From Desulforhabdus sp. TSK (GTDB lineage Bacteria; Desulfobacterota; Syntrophobacteria; Syntrophobacterales; Syntrophobacteraceae): a stretch of 62,222 nucleotides of DNA. Below, one piece after another: positions 44,719 to 53,383 of the stretch (positions are counted from its first letter, which is position 1; the number at the start of each line of letters is the position of its first letter). The notes beneath the pieces were generated by a model. That model was given only the letters and a program-made list of their open reading frames with translations. It ran no database searches and was not told the DNA's origin. The translations under genes were made by a program, and so were the position numbers. The stretch spans positions 1 through 62,222 of the forward strand of contig NZ_BQXM01000030.1 in assembly GCF_022836495.1 (NCBI RefSeq), given 5' to 3'.

Positions 44719-46578
44719 TTGACACAATCGAAATCCCGCAAAGTTGGAGTTTTCAAGAGCTCCCAGATACGTCTCGTCGCAAAGGAGCACTGGGGTGTGC
44801 TTCTACTGGTGGCGATGGCCCTGGGGGGGCAGTCTGTTTTGACGCTCCTTTTGCCCTGGCCTGTACAGACGATCATCGACGAAATTGGCCGAAGTGGCGT
44901 CCACAGTCACGACCCTGCCGTAAAATACAGCCTCTTCCGATTTATCCTCTCTTCCATGGAGCGTTTCCTGGAATCCGATGAATTCGACTTCCTCTACAGG
45001 AACATCGGATTGCTCACCCTTTTCTACCTGTCGAACGCCGCGCTCCTCTACTTCCAAAACTCCCTTCTGGTCCGCCTGGGGCAGCAGGTCGTACTGGATG
45101 TCCGCCGCAGACTTTTTTCGCATCTCATTGTTCTACCTCAAGTTTTTTTCGAAACCGCCCAGACGGGTGATCTCACCAGCCGCATTTCCAGGGATACTGC
45201 GGACCTGCAAGATTTACTCGAGGGCCTCCTGACCATTGGCGTTCGCAGCGTCCCCACCATTCTGGGTATCCTGGTGGTGAGCTTTACCCTCGACTGGATT
45301 TACGCTCTTACCTTCATCCTGGTGATTCCCATAATTTATTGGGCCAATATGCTCCTGACACGCCGCACACGGGATGCCATCCGAAGACAGCGGTCCGTGG
45401 AGGGAGCCATGGCTTCCAGCGTCCAGGAAGCCCTCTATTATCACAAGGCCGTGGCGACACTTTGCCTGGAAGAGGATGTTTTGGAGGAATTCATCGAAGC
45501 CGGTAAGGAAAGCGCCCTGTACGGGGTTGCCGCCGGCCGCTTTCAGGGAATGCTCACCGCCTCGATGGATCTGCTCGTAGGGGTAACTGCCCTGGTGATC
45601 CTTTTTGTCGGAGTTCTCCGCATCCTGCACGGTTGCCTGACTGTGGGGCAACTCCTGGTTTTTCTCGCCTATCTCAACAGCCTTTTTAAACCCATTCGGG
45701 AAATCAGCAAATTCACCGGGCGCTTGGCTAAATCTTCGACCGCCCTTGAGCGCATTGAAGAAATCATGAAGATGGACCCGTATCACATGGGAGCTGCGGA
45801 ATCCCCGGACGCCGTCTCCGCCCCGCCTTTTCGCGGCCATATTTCCGTTCGCGGGGTTACCTTCGGGTACCTGCCCCATCAGCCGATCCTGGAAGATGTG
45901 AATTTGGAAGTGCTCCCCGGTCAAAAGGTCGCGTTCGTGGGAGATTCAGGGAGTGGCAAATCCAGCATTCTCTCGCTTTTTATGAGGCTTTATGATCCCT
46001 GGCAAGGGCAGGTGCTTTTCGATGGAACAGACATCCGCCGTTTCACCCTTTCGTCCTTGCGCAGACAAATGGCCATAGTGCTTCAGGATTCTTTCATTTT
46101 CAACATGACCATTCGAGAGAATATCGCTCTGGCCCGACCCGAAGCCACTACTGAAGAGGTCATTCAGGCTGCAAAAGCAGCTGAGGCTGATGAATTCATA
46201 CAGGAATTCCCCCAGGGTTACGACACCTCGCTGGGGGAGGGAGGCGCCGGGCTTTCAGGGGGGCAGAAGCGTCGCCTGGCTATTGCACGGGCCATTCTGA
46301 GGGACAGTCCCCTGGTGCTTTTGGATGAGCCGACCACCGGATTGGATGCGGCATCCGAGCAGAAGGTCATGGCCGCTCTGCAGCGTTTGAGCCATGGGAA
46401 GACCACAGTCATCGTGACACACCAGCTCTCCACCATCACGGATGCCGACCGGATTTTCCTTATAGCCAGGGGCAGAATACTGGAAAGCGGTACGCACGAA
46501 GATTTGCTGATAAAAAATGGCGCCTATGCACGCTTGTGGAATGTGCAGCAGGGGGATCTGCCCGTTCTCACTGTATAA
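44719..46578 (+). CDS. ABC exporter, fused membrane and ATP-binding domains (type IV, MsbA-like)
   Basis: This 619-residue half-transporter has six predicted helices in its first 340 residues and an ATP-binding domain from about 370. Walker A is GDSGSGKSS, the Q-loop is in IVLQDSFIFNMTIRENIA, the signature is LSGGQKRRLAIARAIL, Walker B is LVLLDEPTTG and the H-loop is VIVTHQL. It would act as a homodimer exporting lipids, peptides or drugs. The start is TTG at 44719 with AGGAG nine bases upstream. The next ATG in frame is far inside the first helix bundle. The 140 bases after it hold a short hairpin (CCTCCG/CGGAGG near 46622) but no gene. Confidence 0.93.
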   Translation: MTQSKSRKVGVFKSSQIRLVAKEHWGVLLLVAMALGGQSVLTLLLPWPVQTIIDEIGRSGVHSHDPAVKYSLFRFILSSMERFLESDEFDFLYRNIGLLTLFYLSNAALLYFQNSLLVRLGQQVVLDVRRRLFSHLIVLPQVFFETAQTGDLTSRISRDTADLQDLLEGLLTIGVRSVPTILGILVVSFTLDWIYALTFILVIPIIYWANMLLTRRTRDAIRRQRSVEGAMASSVQEALYYHKAVATLCLEEDVLEEFIEAGKESALYGVAAGRFQGMLTASMDLLVGVTALVILFVGVLRILHGCLTVGQLLVFLAYLNSLFKPIREISKFTGRLAKSSTALERIEEIMKMDPYHMGAAESPDAVSAPPFRGHISVRGVTFGYLPHQPILEDVNLEVLPGQKVAFVGDSGSGKSSILSLFMRLYDPWQGQVLFDGTDIRRFTLSSLRRQMAIVLQDSFIFNMTIRENIALARPEATTEEVIQAAKAAEADEFIQEFPQGYDTSLGEGGAGLSGGQKRRLAIARAILRDSPLVLLDEPTTGLDAASEQKVMAALQRLSHGKTTVIVTHQLSTITDADRIFLIARGRILESGTHEDLLIKNGAYARLWNVQQGDLPVLTV

Positions 46579-46719
46579 TTTGAAGAGATCAACCGTGCCG
46601 GGGATGCGGCGGCGATTTGCCCCTCCGTTGCGGAGGCAGGTTCCCTTTCGTTCGGCAGTCCTTCCTGATAGAGCTGATACACCGCTGCGTGGAGCTCGGG
46701 CACTTTACAGGGAACAGAC

Positions 46720-48594
46720 ATGCTTCAACTGAGGAGAAAGATCTCCCATCGCTTTTTCCTGGCCATCATGCTCATCGTGGTGATCCCCATCGGGATCATG
46801 GGCTACGAGAGCTATATCCTGGCCAGGAAGACCCTCACGACTCTTGCTTTCCAGCACATGGCCACCATAGCCGAAAGCAAGGCCAACCACCTGGATTCCT
46901 GGCTCCAGGAACGATTGGACGACGTCGAGATCCTGGCTCGTCTCCCCGTTATTCGGGAAGCGTGTCGGAGATACCATGAGAGTAAGGCTTCTCCCTCGGA
47001 AAGCCCTGCAATCCTCCTGAAGGACACCCTCGCGCTCATCGAGGGCACCTCGCCTTCTTATGAAAATATCTATATCCTGCTCCCCAGCGGACGAGTGCTT
47101 TCTTCCACCCACCCCGATCTCGTGGGCACCCCGGGCTCTCAGGAACAGGAAGTGATCGAACGGCTGCGATCGAGCGACAAGCCGGTGCTGGGCCCCGTCT
47201 ACCAGCATCCCGAAAAGGAGGGCTGGCACGTTCAGCTTGCGGCAAAGATCAACGGCCCGGACAACAGGACCCTTGCCTTCATCGTGGCGGTTCTCGACCT
47301 CTCCAGGACCGTCGATCCCATCATGGTGGAGCGGATCGGCCTCGGCGAGACGGGGGAAACCTACCTGGTCGACAAGGATGGCCGGATCATCTCCGAATCC
47401 CGCTTCCTGGACTGGGACGAGACTGCCGAGCAGAGCTTCGATACCCATGGGATACGGTCCGCTTTGCAGGAAAGGAAGGGGACGGCGGTCTATGACAATT
47501 ATGTCGGCCGTGAGGTGCTGGGCTCCTATGCCTGGATGCCGCGCTACCAATGGGGCATCCTGGCGGAAATGGAAACGAGCGAAATCATGTGGCCGCTGGC
47601 CTGGATCAAGACCATCGGCATCTGCACCTCGGGTCTTGTGGGGATCGTTTGCCTCCTCATGGCTTTCGCCGTCAGCCGGCGGGTCTCCATGCCCATCGTC
47701 CAGGTGGCGGACGCCGCGGAGCGGATGGCCGAAGGGGACCTGCAGCAGAAGATCCCCTTTTCCAGCAAAGATGAAGTAGGAAGGCTCGCCGCCAGCTTCA
47801 ATACCATGGCGCAGCGACTGGGGGAGTCCATCGCTTCTTTGCACCGGAAGGAGGAGTCGCTTCAAAAGGCTTACGATGAGCTCATTGCAGCCCAGGAGCA
47901 GCTCCTGCGCTCGGAGCGGATGGCGGCGATCGGGGAGCTGGTCGCTTCGGTGGCTCACGAGATGCGGAGTCCCCTCTCCTCCATCCGGCTCAACCTGCAG
48001 ATCATCGGGCGCGCCCTCGGCAAGGAAACCGTGCTCCATGAACACTACGAGATCGCTTTCGACCAGGTGGTGCAGATGGAGCGGATGTTCTCGGAGCTTC
48101 TCAACTACAGCAAGCCGTTGGAGATTCAAAAGAAGGATGTCTCGGTCCCGACCCTGGTCGATCGGTGCCTCCAGGAGCTCGAGGGCGAGCTAGGGGGGAA
48201 ACATGTCCAGGTCGAGCAGCAGCTGCCGCCGGACCTCCCGCCCATCATCGGCGATCCGGACAAGATCGAGCAGGTGCTGATCAATGTTCTGAAGAACGCC
48301 CTGGAAGCTTCCCCTGAGGGCGGTCAAATCCGCGTTTCGGCCGCCATCGAGGAGAGCCCTTCCGGGGCCGGCCTGACCCTTGTGGTGGCTGACCGGGGTG
48401 TGGGCATCTCGCCGCGGAATCTCAAGATCGTCTTCAAGCCCTTTTTCACCACCAGGACAAAAGGAACGGGGCTGGGGCTCGCCATTGTGAAGAAGATCAT
48501 GGAGGCGCACCGCGGGAGCATTTCCGTTGAAAGCGAGGAAGGGAAGGGGACCAGCGTGCGCCTCACTTTTCCCAGCGTGCGAGGCGCCGAATGA
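46720..48594 (+). CDS. Sensor histidine kinase with extracytoplasmic Cache domain and HAMP
   Basis: The 624-residue protein has a first helix at about 11-30 (FFLAIMLIVVIPIGIMGYES) and an extracytoplasmic dCache-like domain to about 295, with SPSYENIYILLPSGRVLSST and GETGETYLVDKDGRIISESRF. A second helix (IGICTSGLVGIVCLLMAFAV) and a HAMP linker (RRVSMPIVQVADAAERMAEGDL) lead to the kinase core. HisKA has VASVAHEMRSPL and HATPase_c has NVLKNALEA, DRGVGISP and GTGLGLAIVKKIM. The ligand is unknown; Cache domains often bind small organic acids or amino acids. The regulator gene follows with a four-base overlap. Confidence 0.94.
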   Translation: MLQLRRKISHRFFLAIMLIVVIPIGIMGYESYILARKTLTTLAFQHMATIAESKANHLDSWLQERLDDVEILARLPVIREACRRYHESKASPSESPAILLKDTLALIEGTSPSYENIYILLPSGRVLSSTHPDLVGTPGSQEQEVIERLRSSDKPVLGPVYQHPEKEGWHVQLAAKINGPDNRTLAFIVAVLDLSRTVDPIMVERIGLGETGETYLVDKDGRIISESRFLDWDETAEQSFDTHGIRSALQERKGTAVYDNYVGREVLGSYAWMPRYQWGILAEMETSEIMWPLAWIKTIGICTSGLVGIVCLLMAFAVSRRVSMPIVQVADAAERMAEGDLQQKIPFSSKDEVGRLAASFNTMAQRLGESIASLHRKEESLQKAYDELIAAQEQLLRSERMAAIGELVASVAHEMRSPLSSIRLNLQIIGRALGKETVLHEHYEIAFDQVVQMERMFSELLNYSKPLEIQKKDVSVPTLVDRCLQELEGELGGKHVQVEQQLPPDLPPIIGDPDKIEQVLINVLKNALEASPEGGQIRVSAAIEESPSGAGLTLVVADRGVGISPRNLKIVFKPFFTTRTKGTGLGLAIVKKIMEAHRGSISVESEEGKGTSVRLTFPSVRGAE

Positions 48595-49967
48595 AGCGCA
48601 TCATGATCGTCGATGACGATGCCTCCCTGGCACGCACCCTCGAGCTTTATTTCCGCGGCAAGAACTACGAGGTAACGACTTATCGTACGGGGCATGAAGC
48701 CTTTGAGGGCTGGCGGCGGGAGGAGCCCGACCTGGTGCTCCTGGACGTACAGCTCCCGGACATGGACGGCCCCGAAGTGTTGGAAAATGCCAAGAGAGAA
48801 GCGCTTGAGGGGGAAGTCGTCATGATCACCGCCTTTCATGATACGGAGGCGACCCTCAAAGCCATCCGCCTGGGGGCCGCCGATTACCTGTACAAGCCCA
48901 TCGATCTCGATGCCCTCGATCTGCTGCTGGAAAAGATACTCATCCAAAAGGCCGAGCGGGAGCGGCTGGCAAGAGTGAGCCACGTCGTTTCCAAGTCCTA
49001 CAAGCCGAACCAGATCATCGGGCGCAGCAAAGCGATGCTCGAGGTCATCAAGGCCATTGCCCAGGTTGCCCAAACCCCTGCCAGCGTGCTCCTGGAGGGG
49101 GAAACGGGGACGGGAAAGGAAATGGTGGCACAGGCCATCCACCAGGAGTCGGCCCCCGACGAGCCTTTCGTGGCCATCAATTGTGCCGCCATCGTGGAAA
49201 ATCTCCTGGAAAGCGAGCTGTTCGGCCACGAGCGGGGAGCCTTCACCGGCGCAGCCCAGCGCAAAATCGGCAAGCTGGAGATCGCCGCCAAAGGAACCGT
49301 GTTCCTGGACGAGATCGGGGAATTTCCCCTGGAGCTTCAGGCCAAGCTCTTGAGAGTTCTCCAGGAGCGGGAGTTTCAACGGGTGGGGGGGCTGAAAACC
49401 CTTCCCATGCAGGCCCGCATCATTGCCGCCACCAATCGGGACCTGGAGGTCATGGTCCGCGAGAGCACCTTCCGGGAAGACCTCTACTTCCGCCTGAAGG
49501 TTTTTGTCATCCGAATTCCCCCGCTGCGGGAGCGCGTGGAGGATGTCGTTCCTCTCACGGAGTATTTCGTTCATCTCTTGAATGAAGAGATGGGCAAGCG
49601 AGTCTCCCGCATTCCCAAGGCGCATCTCGAGGCGCTGAAGTCCTACGACTGGCCGGGGAATGTGCGGGAGCTTCAAAATGTGCTTCGCCGCGGGATGATC
49701 CTTTCCAAGGGCGAAATTCTCGAGCTCAATGAAAACTGGCTCGAAAAAAAGGAGCAGCCCCGGAAAGCGCAGTCCGAGGCTGCACCCAATCCGGATGAAC
49801 AGGAAGTGCTGCAGAGCCTCGAGGAGGTCGAAAGGGCACACATCATGAAAGTGCTGAAGCACACGCGGGGCAATTACGGGGAGGCCTGTAAGATCCTGGG
49901 AATCAGCCGTCCCACGCTGCGACGAAAAATCAGTGAATACAACCTTTTGGTGGAATCGTCCGACTGA
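48591..49967 (+). CDS. Sigma-54-dependent response regulator (NtrC family)
   Basis: A 458-residue protein with receiver (acidic DDD at 8-10, phosphoacceptor Asp52 in LLDVQLPDMDG), AAA+ domain with Walker A GETGTGKE, an intact GAFTGA loop (GHERGAFTGAAQ near 213-224), Walker B GTVFLDEIGE and the R finger FREDLYFRLKVFVI. A Fis-type HTH (GNYGEACKILGISRPTLRRKISEYN) ends it. It should activate sigma-54 promoters after phosphorylation by the kinase upstream. A sigma-54 promoter match lies about 400 bases downstream of this gene. Confidence 0.95.
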   Translation: MKRIMIVDDDASLARTLELYFRGKNYEVTTYRTGHEAFEGWRREEPDLVLLDVQLPDMDGPEVLENAKREALEGEVVMITAFHDTEATLKAIRLGAADYLYKPIDLDALDLLLEKILIQKAERERLARVSHVVSKSYKPNQIIGRSKAMLEVIKAIAQVAQTPASVLLEGETGTGKEMVAQAIHQESAPDEPFVAINCAAIVENLLESELFGHERGAFTGAAQRKIGKLEIAAKGTVFLDEIGEFPLELQAKLLRVLQEREFQRVGGLKTLPMQARIIAATNRDLEVMVRESTFREDLYFRLKVFVIRIPPLRERVEDVVPLTEYFVHLLNEEMGKRVSRIPKAHLEALKSYDWPGNVRELQNVLRRGMILSKGEILELNENWLEKKEQPRKAQSEAAPNPDEQEVLQSLEEVERAHIMKVLKHTRGNYGEACKILGISRPTLRRKISEYNLLVESSD

Positions 49968-50371
49968 TCCGCGTCCACCCCCGGCAGGAAGCCTGCAGGC
50001 GTGCTCCCAGGCGCTTGGGATGTCGCAAGCCCGCCTTTCCTTCCCTGTCCCATGGCCGTCTTCTTCCCAATTCCATTCATGTCTGCCCCGTCGGGATCGC
50101 CAGCATGGAACAAAGTGTTCAGGCATTGAAAGAAATGATTCTCCCATTGAACATTTTGTTCACTCCTCCCCGGTATCCCCAATGTTGTTTCTCTGAAAAG
50201 TTACCGGTTGCCTTAACCAACTTTCGTCATTCCGGCGAAAGCCGGAATACAGGAAAATAAAGCCTTTCCGGGCTCCGGTTTTCACCGAGGCGATATCAAA
50301 TCAGCAACATTGCCCGGCGTCCCCCACGACCTTGCGGGGCTATCGCCTGAAATTCCCCGGACTCGTTAACC
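49968..50371. other. Non-coding region with palindromes upstream of a sigma-54 promoter candidate
   Basis: No gene is visible. TTCCGGCGAAAGCCGGAA at 50230-50247 is a perfect palindrome with a GAAA loop inside the CGTCATTCCGGCG...CCGGAATaCAGG text common as a dispersed repeat in many proteobacteria. Further on, GGCGATA at 50289 pairs with TATCGCC at 50341 and encloses a second hairpin (CCCC/GGGG, about 50321-50339). This nested structure might be an enhancer site for the neighbouring regulator or a remnant repeat. Confidence 0.45.
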
Positions 50372-50387
50372 TGGCATCTCGGTTGCA
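50372..50387 (+). promoter_or_regulatory. Sigma-54 promoter candidate
   Basis: TGGCATCTCGGTTGCA has the invariant GG (50373-50374) and GC (50385-50386) exactly 10 bases apart, and matches 8 or more of the consensus positions of TGGCACNNNNNTTGCA. It faces the Tim44-like gene about 185 bases downstream and follows a sigma-54-dependent regulator gene. A 22-bp palindrome (CGCCCCCTTGTACAAGAGGG, part) near 50439-50460 lies in the leader. Confidence 0.65.
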
Positions 50388-50570
50388 CTACCTAAGGCCG
50401 TTTGCGCGACGGATTTCATAGAGCTGTATCGTTCATTTCGCCCCCTTGTACAAGAGGGCGGAGGGACGGCTCCTTGAAGTGATTTTTTCGCAGTAGGAGC
50501 GAGTAAAAGCGAGTCACTGGGAATGCTCCAAAGCTGAAACATGAAAACGAGTGAGGAAAGGATGGTACGA

Positions 50571-51590
50571 ATGATCGGCAAAAAGCCTTGGATACTGGTG
50601 TTTTCGACCCTGTTTTTCTTTGGGATGGCGACCTTTATCGAGTCGAGCGCCTGGGCGCGAGCCGGAGGCGGGCGGTCCATGGGAAGCCGCGGCAGCAAGA
50701 GCTTCTCTTCGCCACAGATGCCCTCGAGCACTTCTCCCGGTTCACCGGGCATGAGCATGCCGGGGAGAAATCCCATGACCGGCAGCGCCGCTCAGCCTTC
50801 CGGTGGGTTCTTCAGCCGTAGCCCCTTCATGCAGGGGTTGGCCGGAGGGCTCGCAGGCGGTATGCTCGGCAGTCTTCTTTTCGGCGGTACGGGCCATGCC
50901 GCGGCGGGGGGCGGCGGAGGTGGGGGAATAGGATTCCTGGAGATCGCACTCCTGGCGGGGCTCCTCTACTTCGGCTACAGGTTCCTCAAAAAGCGCCGTA
51001 TGCAGCAGGCTTCGGCCTCGGGCTACTATTCCGACGGGCCCTTCCCCCAGTCGGACAGCACCTCGGGTTATCCGCAGCGGGATGTTCCGTATGGCGGAGG
51101 TGCCACTTCCTTTCAAGGAGCCGCTCCCGGCTATGGGGAGCTCGATCGGGGACTGGACCCCATCAAGCGGAATGACCCGTCCTTCGACGAGGACCGGTTC
51201 AAAGAGACCGTGCAGGACCTTTTCTTCCGCATTCAGGCCGGGTGGACCAACCGCAGCCTGGATGGGATTGAAAGCATCCTGACGCCGGAAATGAGTGAAT
51301 TCTTCCGCCGGGAATTCGAGTCCCTGAAGCAAAAAGGCGTGATCAACCGCCTGGAAAACATTGCCATCCGAAAAGTGGAGCTGTCCGAAGCCTGGCAGGA
51401 ACAGGGCAAGGACTACATCACGGTTCTCTTTACCGCCAACCTCCTCGACTACACGGTGGATGCGACGACCCGCGAGGTGCTGGAAGGCGACAAGCTCAAC
51501 CCGGTGAAGTTCCAGGAGTTCTGGACATTCTGCCGTGATATCGGCTCCCCCAAATGGCAGCTTTCCGCCATTGACCAAGTGGAGCGTTAA
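50571..51590 (+). CDS. Exported Tim44-like domain protein
   Basis: Start 50571 is nine bases after AGGAAAGG and gives 340 residues. In-frame ATGs at 50541 and 50562 are less favoured. A signal peptide (IGKKPWILVFSTLFFFGMATFIESSAWA) is followed by a Gly/Ser/Pro-rich low-complexity region with a RSMGSRGSKSFSS segment, then a glycine-rich stretch, a membrane helix (GFLEIALLAGLLYFGYRFL) and a C-terminal Tim44-like domain (about 200-340, VQDLFFRIQAGWTNRSLDGI...LTPEMSEFFRREFESL...). Family members are inner-membrane anchored and of unknown bacterial function. A sigma-54 promoter match lies upstream. Confidence 0.88.
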   Translation: MIGKKPWILVFSTLFFFGMATFIESSAWARAGGGRSMGSRGSKSFSSPQMPSSTSPGSPGMSMPGRNPMTGSAAQPSGGFFSRSPFMQGLAGGLAGGMLGSLLFGGTGHAAAGGGGGGGIGFLEIALLAGLLYFGYRFLKKRRMQQASASGYYSDGPFPQSDSTSGYPQRDVPYGGGATSFQGAAPGYGELDRGLDPIKRNDPSFDEDRFKETVQDLFFRIQAGWTNRSLDGIESILTPEMSEFFRREFESLKQKGVINRLENIAIRKVELSEAWQEQGKDYITVLFTANLLDYTVDATTREVLEGDKLNPVKFQEFWTFCRDIGSPKWQLSAIDQVER

Positions 51591-51665
51591 GCCTCGGCCG
51601 GCAGCCGGTCGGAATGGTTTGAATCTGCTCCATGGTCATCCATAGATGGAGCAAATATTACCATG

Positions 51666-51746
51666 AAAATCCCCCCAATCCCCTTTTGATAAACGGGGAG
51701 GAGTTGCGTTCCCCCCCTTTATCAAAGGGGGGGCAGGGGGGATTTT
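51666..51746. repeat. 81-bp imperfect palindromic repeat (MITE-like)
   Basis: AAAATCCCCCC at 51666 is mirrored by GGGGGGATTTT ending at 51746, with inner partial pairing of CCCCTTTTGATAAACGGG and CCCTTTATCAAAGGGG. It has no coding capacity and lies at the left edge of the accessory island. Confidence 0.6.
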
Positions 51747-51778
51747 ATTTCGTGGGGACGAACACCACCGTATAATGA

Positions 51779-51805
51779 GGGGACGCCCTTAACTTTTTAA
51801 CTTTA
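51779..51805. repeat. Partial copy of the island direct repeat
   Basis: GGGGACGCCCTTAACTTTTT followed by AACTTTA is identical to the first 26 bases of the direct repeat at 52657. Here it supplies the stop codon and last residues of the antitoxin remnant on the minus strand. Confidence 0.6.
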
Positions 51806-51962
51806 GATCCTTGAGGACCTTTTCGAGACTCAAATTAGGTTCGGGTCCCCGTTCCTGAAAGGCGAGCAAGTCTTCAGCATCTTCAGCAAGCCTCAGCCTG
51901 ACAGCCTCGTTCACGAGATCTGAAATGGTTCGATCCTTCGCGTCCGCTTCAGGCCATTCGTT
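51789..51962 (-). pseudogene. Antitoxin C-terminal remnant (ribbon-helix-helix type)
   Basis: The frame encodes EADAKDRTISDLVNEAVRLRLAEDAEDLLAF and a tail ending VLKDLKLKS, matching the C-terminal part of CopG/RHH-like antitoxins of the type with SVSDLVNEAVR. The N-terminal beta-strand and DNA-binding arm are missing: they would fall under the DUF2442 gene in another frame. The end lies on a repeated element. It is not likely to be functional. Confidence 0.55.
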
Positions 51963-52218
51963 AGGCTGCCGTCTGTTGGTTTGCTTTACCAACAATCTGC
52001 CATCGTGCCTCAATGGTGTCTGCTGATAAATCCGCACCGCAATCCCATTCAACAAAGTATCCGCCGTTGAACACCTTCTGAAATTCGGTGTAGTCTTTAA
52101 GAGGTTTAAAAGCCTCATATTCTAGATAGGGGCGGACATCAAAATTGCCAATACGTCCGTCGTCTGCCACGATTGATAATATCAAATTTGGCTTTGGAGA
52201 CACTCTTGCTATTCTCAT
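51961..52218 (-). CDS. DUF2442 domain protein
   Basis: An 85-residue protein with the DUF2442 pattern: an N-terminal VSPKPNLILSIVADDGRIGNFD, an acidic-aromatic middle (PYLEYEAFKPLKDYTEFQKVF) and VEWDCGADLSADTIEARW. The family is small and paired with DUF4160 proteins across many bacteria in what is thought to be a toxin-antitoxin-like unit. It overlaps the DUF4160 gene by four bases. Function is unknown. Confidence 0.85.
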   Translation of the reverse strand: MRIARVSPKPNLILSIVADDGRIGNFDVRPYLEYEAFKPLKDYTEFQKVFNGGYFVEWDCGADLSADTIEARWQIVGKANQQTAA

Positions 52219-52493
52219 TGGTCCAGTCCTCTAATTGGAAATGGTTTCTTGCCGTTTACAGCCAGGCTCCAGTTGGCAAGTAGATCTTCCTGATGAATCT
52301 CGATCCACGCGATAACGAGCTTGTGCTTATTCGGTGGCAACTCACCAGCCAGCACTGTTCCGTCAGGGATTGAGTACACAGCAACTTTCCCTTGGTAGTC
52401 AGCGTGGATGTGTGGCACATGATGCTTCTCGATATCTCGAAAGAACATCCTAATGATAATCCCATAAAAGAGCGAAATAGTGGGCATTTCCAT
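52215..52493 (-). CDS. DUF4160 domain protein
   Basis: The 92-residue protein starts MEMPTISLFYGIIIRMFFRDIEKHH and has the family signature HHVPHIHADYQGKVAVYSI with a histidine cluster, then LPPNKHKLVIAWIEIHQEDLLANW. These are hallmarks of DUF4160. It precedes and overlaps the DUF2442 gene. The pair is a candidate toxin-antitoxin module. Whether it still works is not known. Confidence 0.88.
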   Translation of the reverse strand: MEMPTISLFYGIIIRMFFRDIEKHHVPHIHADYQGKVAVYSIPDGTVLAGELPPNKHKLVIAWIEIHQEDLLANWSLAVNGKKPFPIRGLDQ

Positions 52494-52656
52494 TTATCCT
52501 TCCTTGATCTTGCGCGGGTGCGGAGAGTTCGTTTTTCCGAGAATGAACCATGTGAAAACACGCTCTTCGCTCTCACGCGGTTCCCGATCATGATGAACCT
52601 TGCCTGTTGCAAGAGTTATAAAATCGTGCACAAGGAGAAATTCAATAATAAAAAAA

Positions 52657-52773
52657 GGGACGCCCTTAACTTTTTAACTTTAACCAAGTCCATCCCATCC
52701 TTTTTTGCATTGTCGGTCCCACGGGTGACCGACTTACTGAGAGGCACGTGTTTCAAGTTAATAAGACAAGAGC
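52657..52773. repeat. Direct repeat copy A (117 bp)
   Basis: This copy begins GGGACGCCCTTAACTTTTTA and ends near AAGACAAGAGC. It is about 85 percent identical to 56664-56780 in the same orientation. It contains a hairpin, GTCGGTC paired with GACCGAC. Confidence 0.7.
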
Positions 52774-52801
52774 GCCCCCATTTGTCTGACCGCGAAGCGG
52801 T

Positions 52802-53080
52802 TTAATTCAAAAGAGAGTTCATCGGCCCGCGCTTTTTGAGGGTCCGCTGGAGCGACGCGTTTAGGCGCTGGGTGGAGCGGGTCAGATCGAGAAGCGATCT
52901 CAATGCCGTGTTCACGGCCTCTGAATCGTGAAAGGCTTCTGCGATGTCTGCGTCGAGCACCACGATATTTGCGCCTTCGGCCAAAAGTCGTCGATAATAT
53001 TTACCGCGGACGGCCTTTGAGTAGTCAAATTCATATTCTGGGCGCAACTCATCCGTGGGTTCTTTATGTTTGGTCTTCAT
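52802..53080 (-). CDS. Antitoxin-like protein of a BrnT-type module
   Basis: The ATG at 53080 gives 92 residues. The text TDELRPEYEFDYSKAVRGKYYRRL, NIVVLDADIAEAFHDSEAVNTALRSLL is a widespread antitoxin pattern (ELRPEYdf....RGKYy....g.nvv.LdpDva..F.dsesVNeALR). Such proteins are normally encoded just after a BrnT-like toxin. Here that toxin gene (53064-53338) overlaps the start by 17 bases but is frameshifted. The antitoxin reading frame appears intact. Confidence 0.8.
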   Translation of the reverse strand: MKTKHKEPTDELRPEYEFDYSKAVRGKYYRRLLAEGANIVVLDADIAEAFHDSEAVNTALRSLLDLTRSTQRLNASLQRTLKKRGPMNSLLN

Positions 53081-53338
53081 GACGCATCCTCTCATGCGCG
53101 GTCGCAATTCGTGCGCTGATGATCCGAATGGTTTGCTCTTGATCTGAATGAGGGACAAAGCGTAACCGATTGTCCGTGGAATGACCGATGGTTATAAAGC
53201 GAGCTTCGGTGACGGAATGGTCTGGATCGTCAAAGGTAGCCGAAAGGGGTTATAGAATACGGTCACCGCCGCTTCAAAAGAGACTCCGTGTTTCTTCAGG
53301 TTGCTACCTGCCTTTTTTGGATCCCGTTCGAACTTCAT
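53064..53338 (-). pseudogene. brnT: BrnT-family toxin with single-base frameshift
   Basis: The first part (ATG at 53338) reads MKFERDPKKAGSNLKKHGVSF and EAAVTVFYNP, the canonical BrnT N-terminus. The second part, in another frame, reads SATFDDPDHS, then ARFITIGHSTDNRLRFVPHS and IRIISARIATAHERMRHED, ending at TAA at 53064. A CCCC run near 53253 where CCCCC is expected accounts for the shift, so one C is missing. Without it the toxin is full length at about 91 residues. BrnT is a ribonuclease toxin with a RelE-like fold. Either the toxin is inactivated or the base is a sequencing error. The frame was read directly from the bases. Confidence 0.8.
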
Positions 53339-53383
53339 CGGAGGATTCCAACTCCCTGCTGTTGCGTCCGAGCCTCAAGCGTT

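Noticed and set aside
46705-50147. Antisense frames of 474 and 607 codons opposite the second two-component pair
   Set aside because: Same reasoning: they mirror codon structure of the real genes, have no ribosome sites and no recognisable domains.
50289-50347. Known riboswitch class
   Set aside because: The nested stems do not match the conserved core bases of c-di-GMP, cobalamin, TPP or preQ1 aptamers that I could recall.
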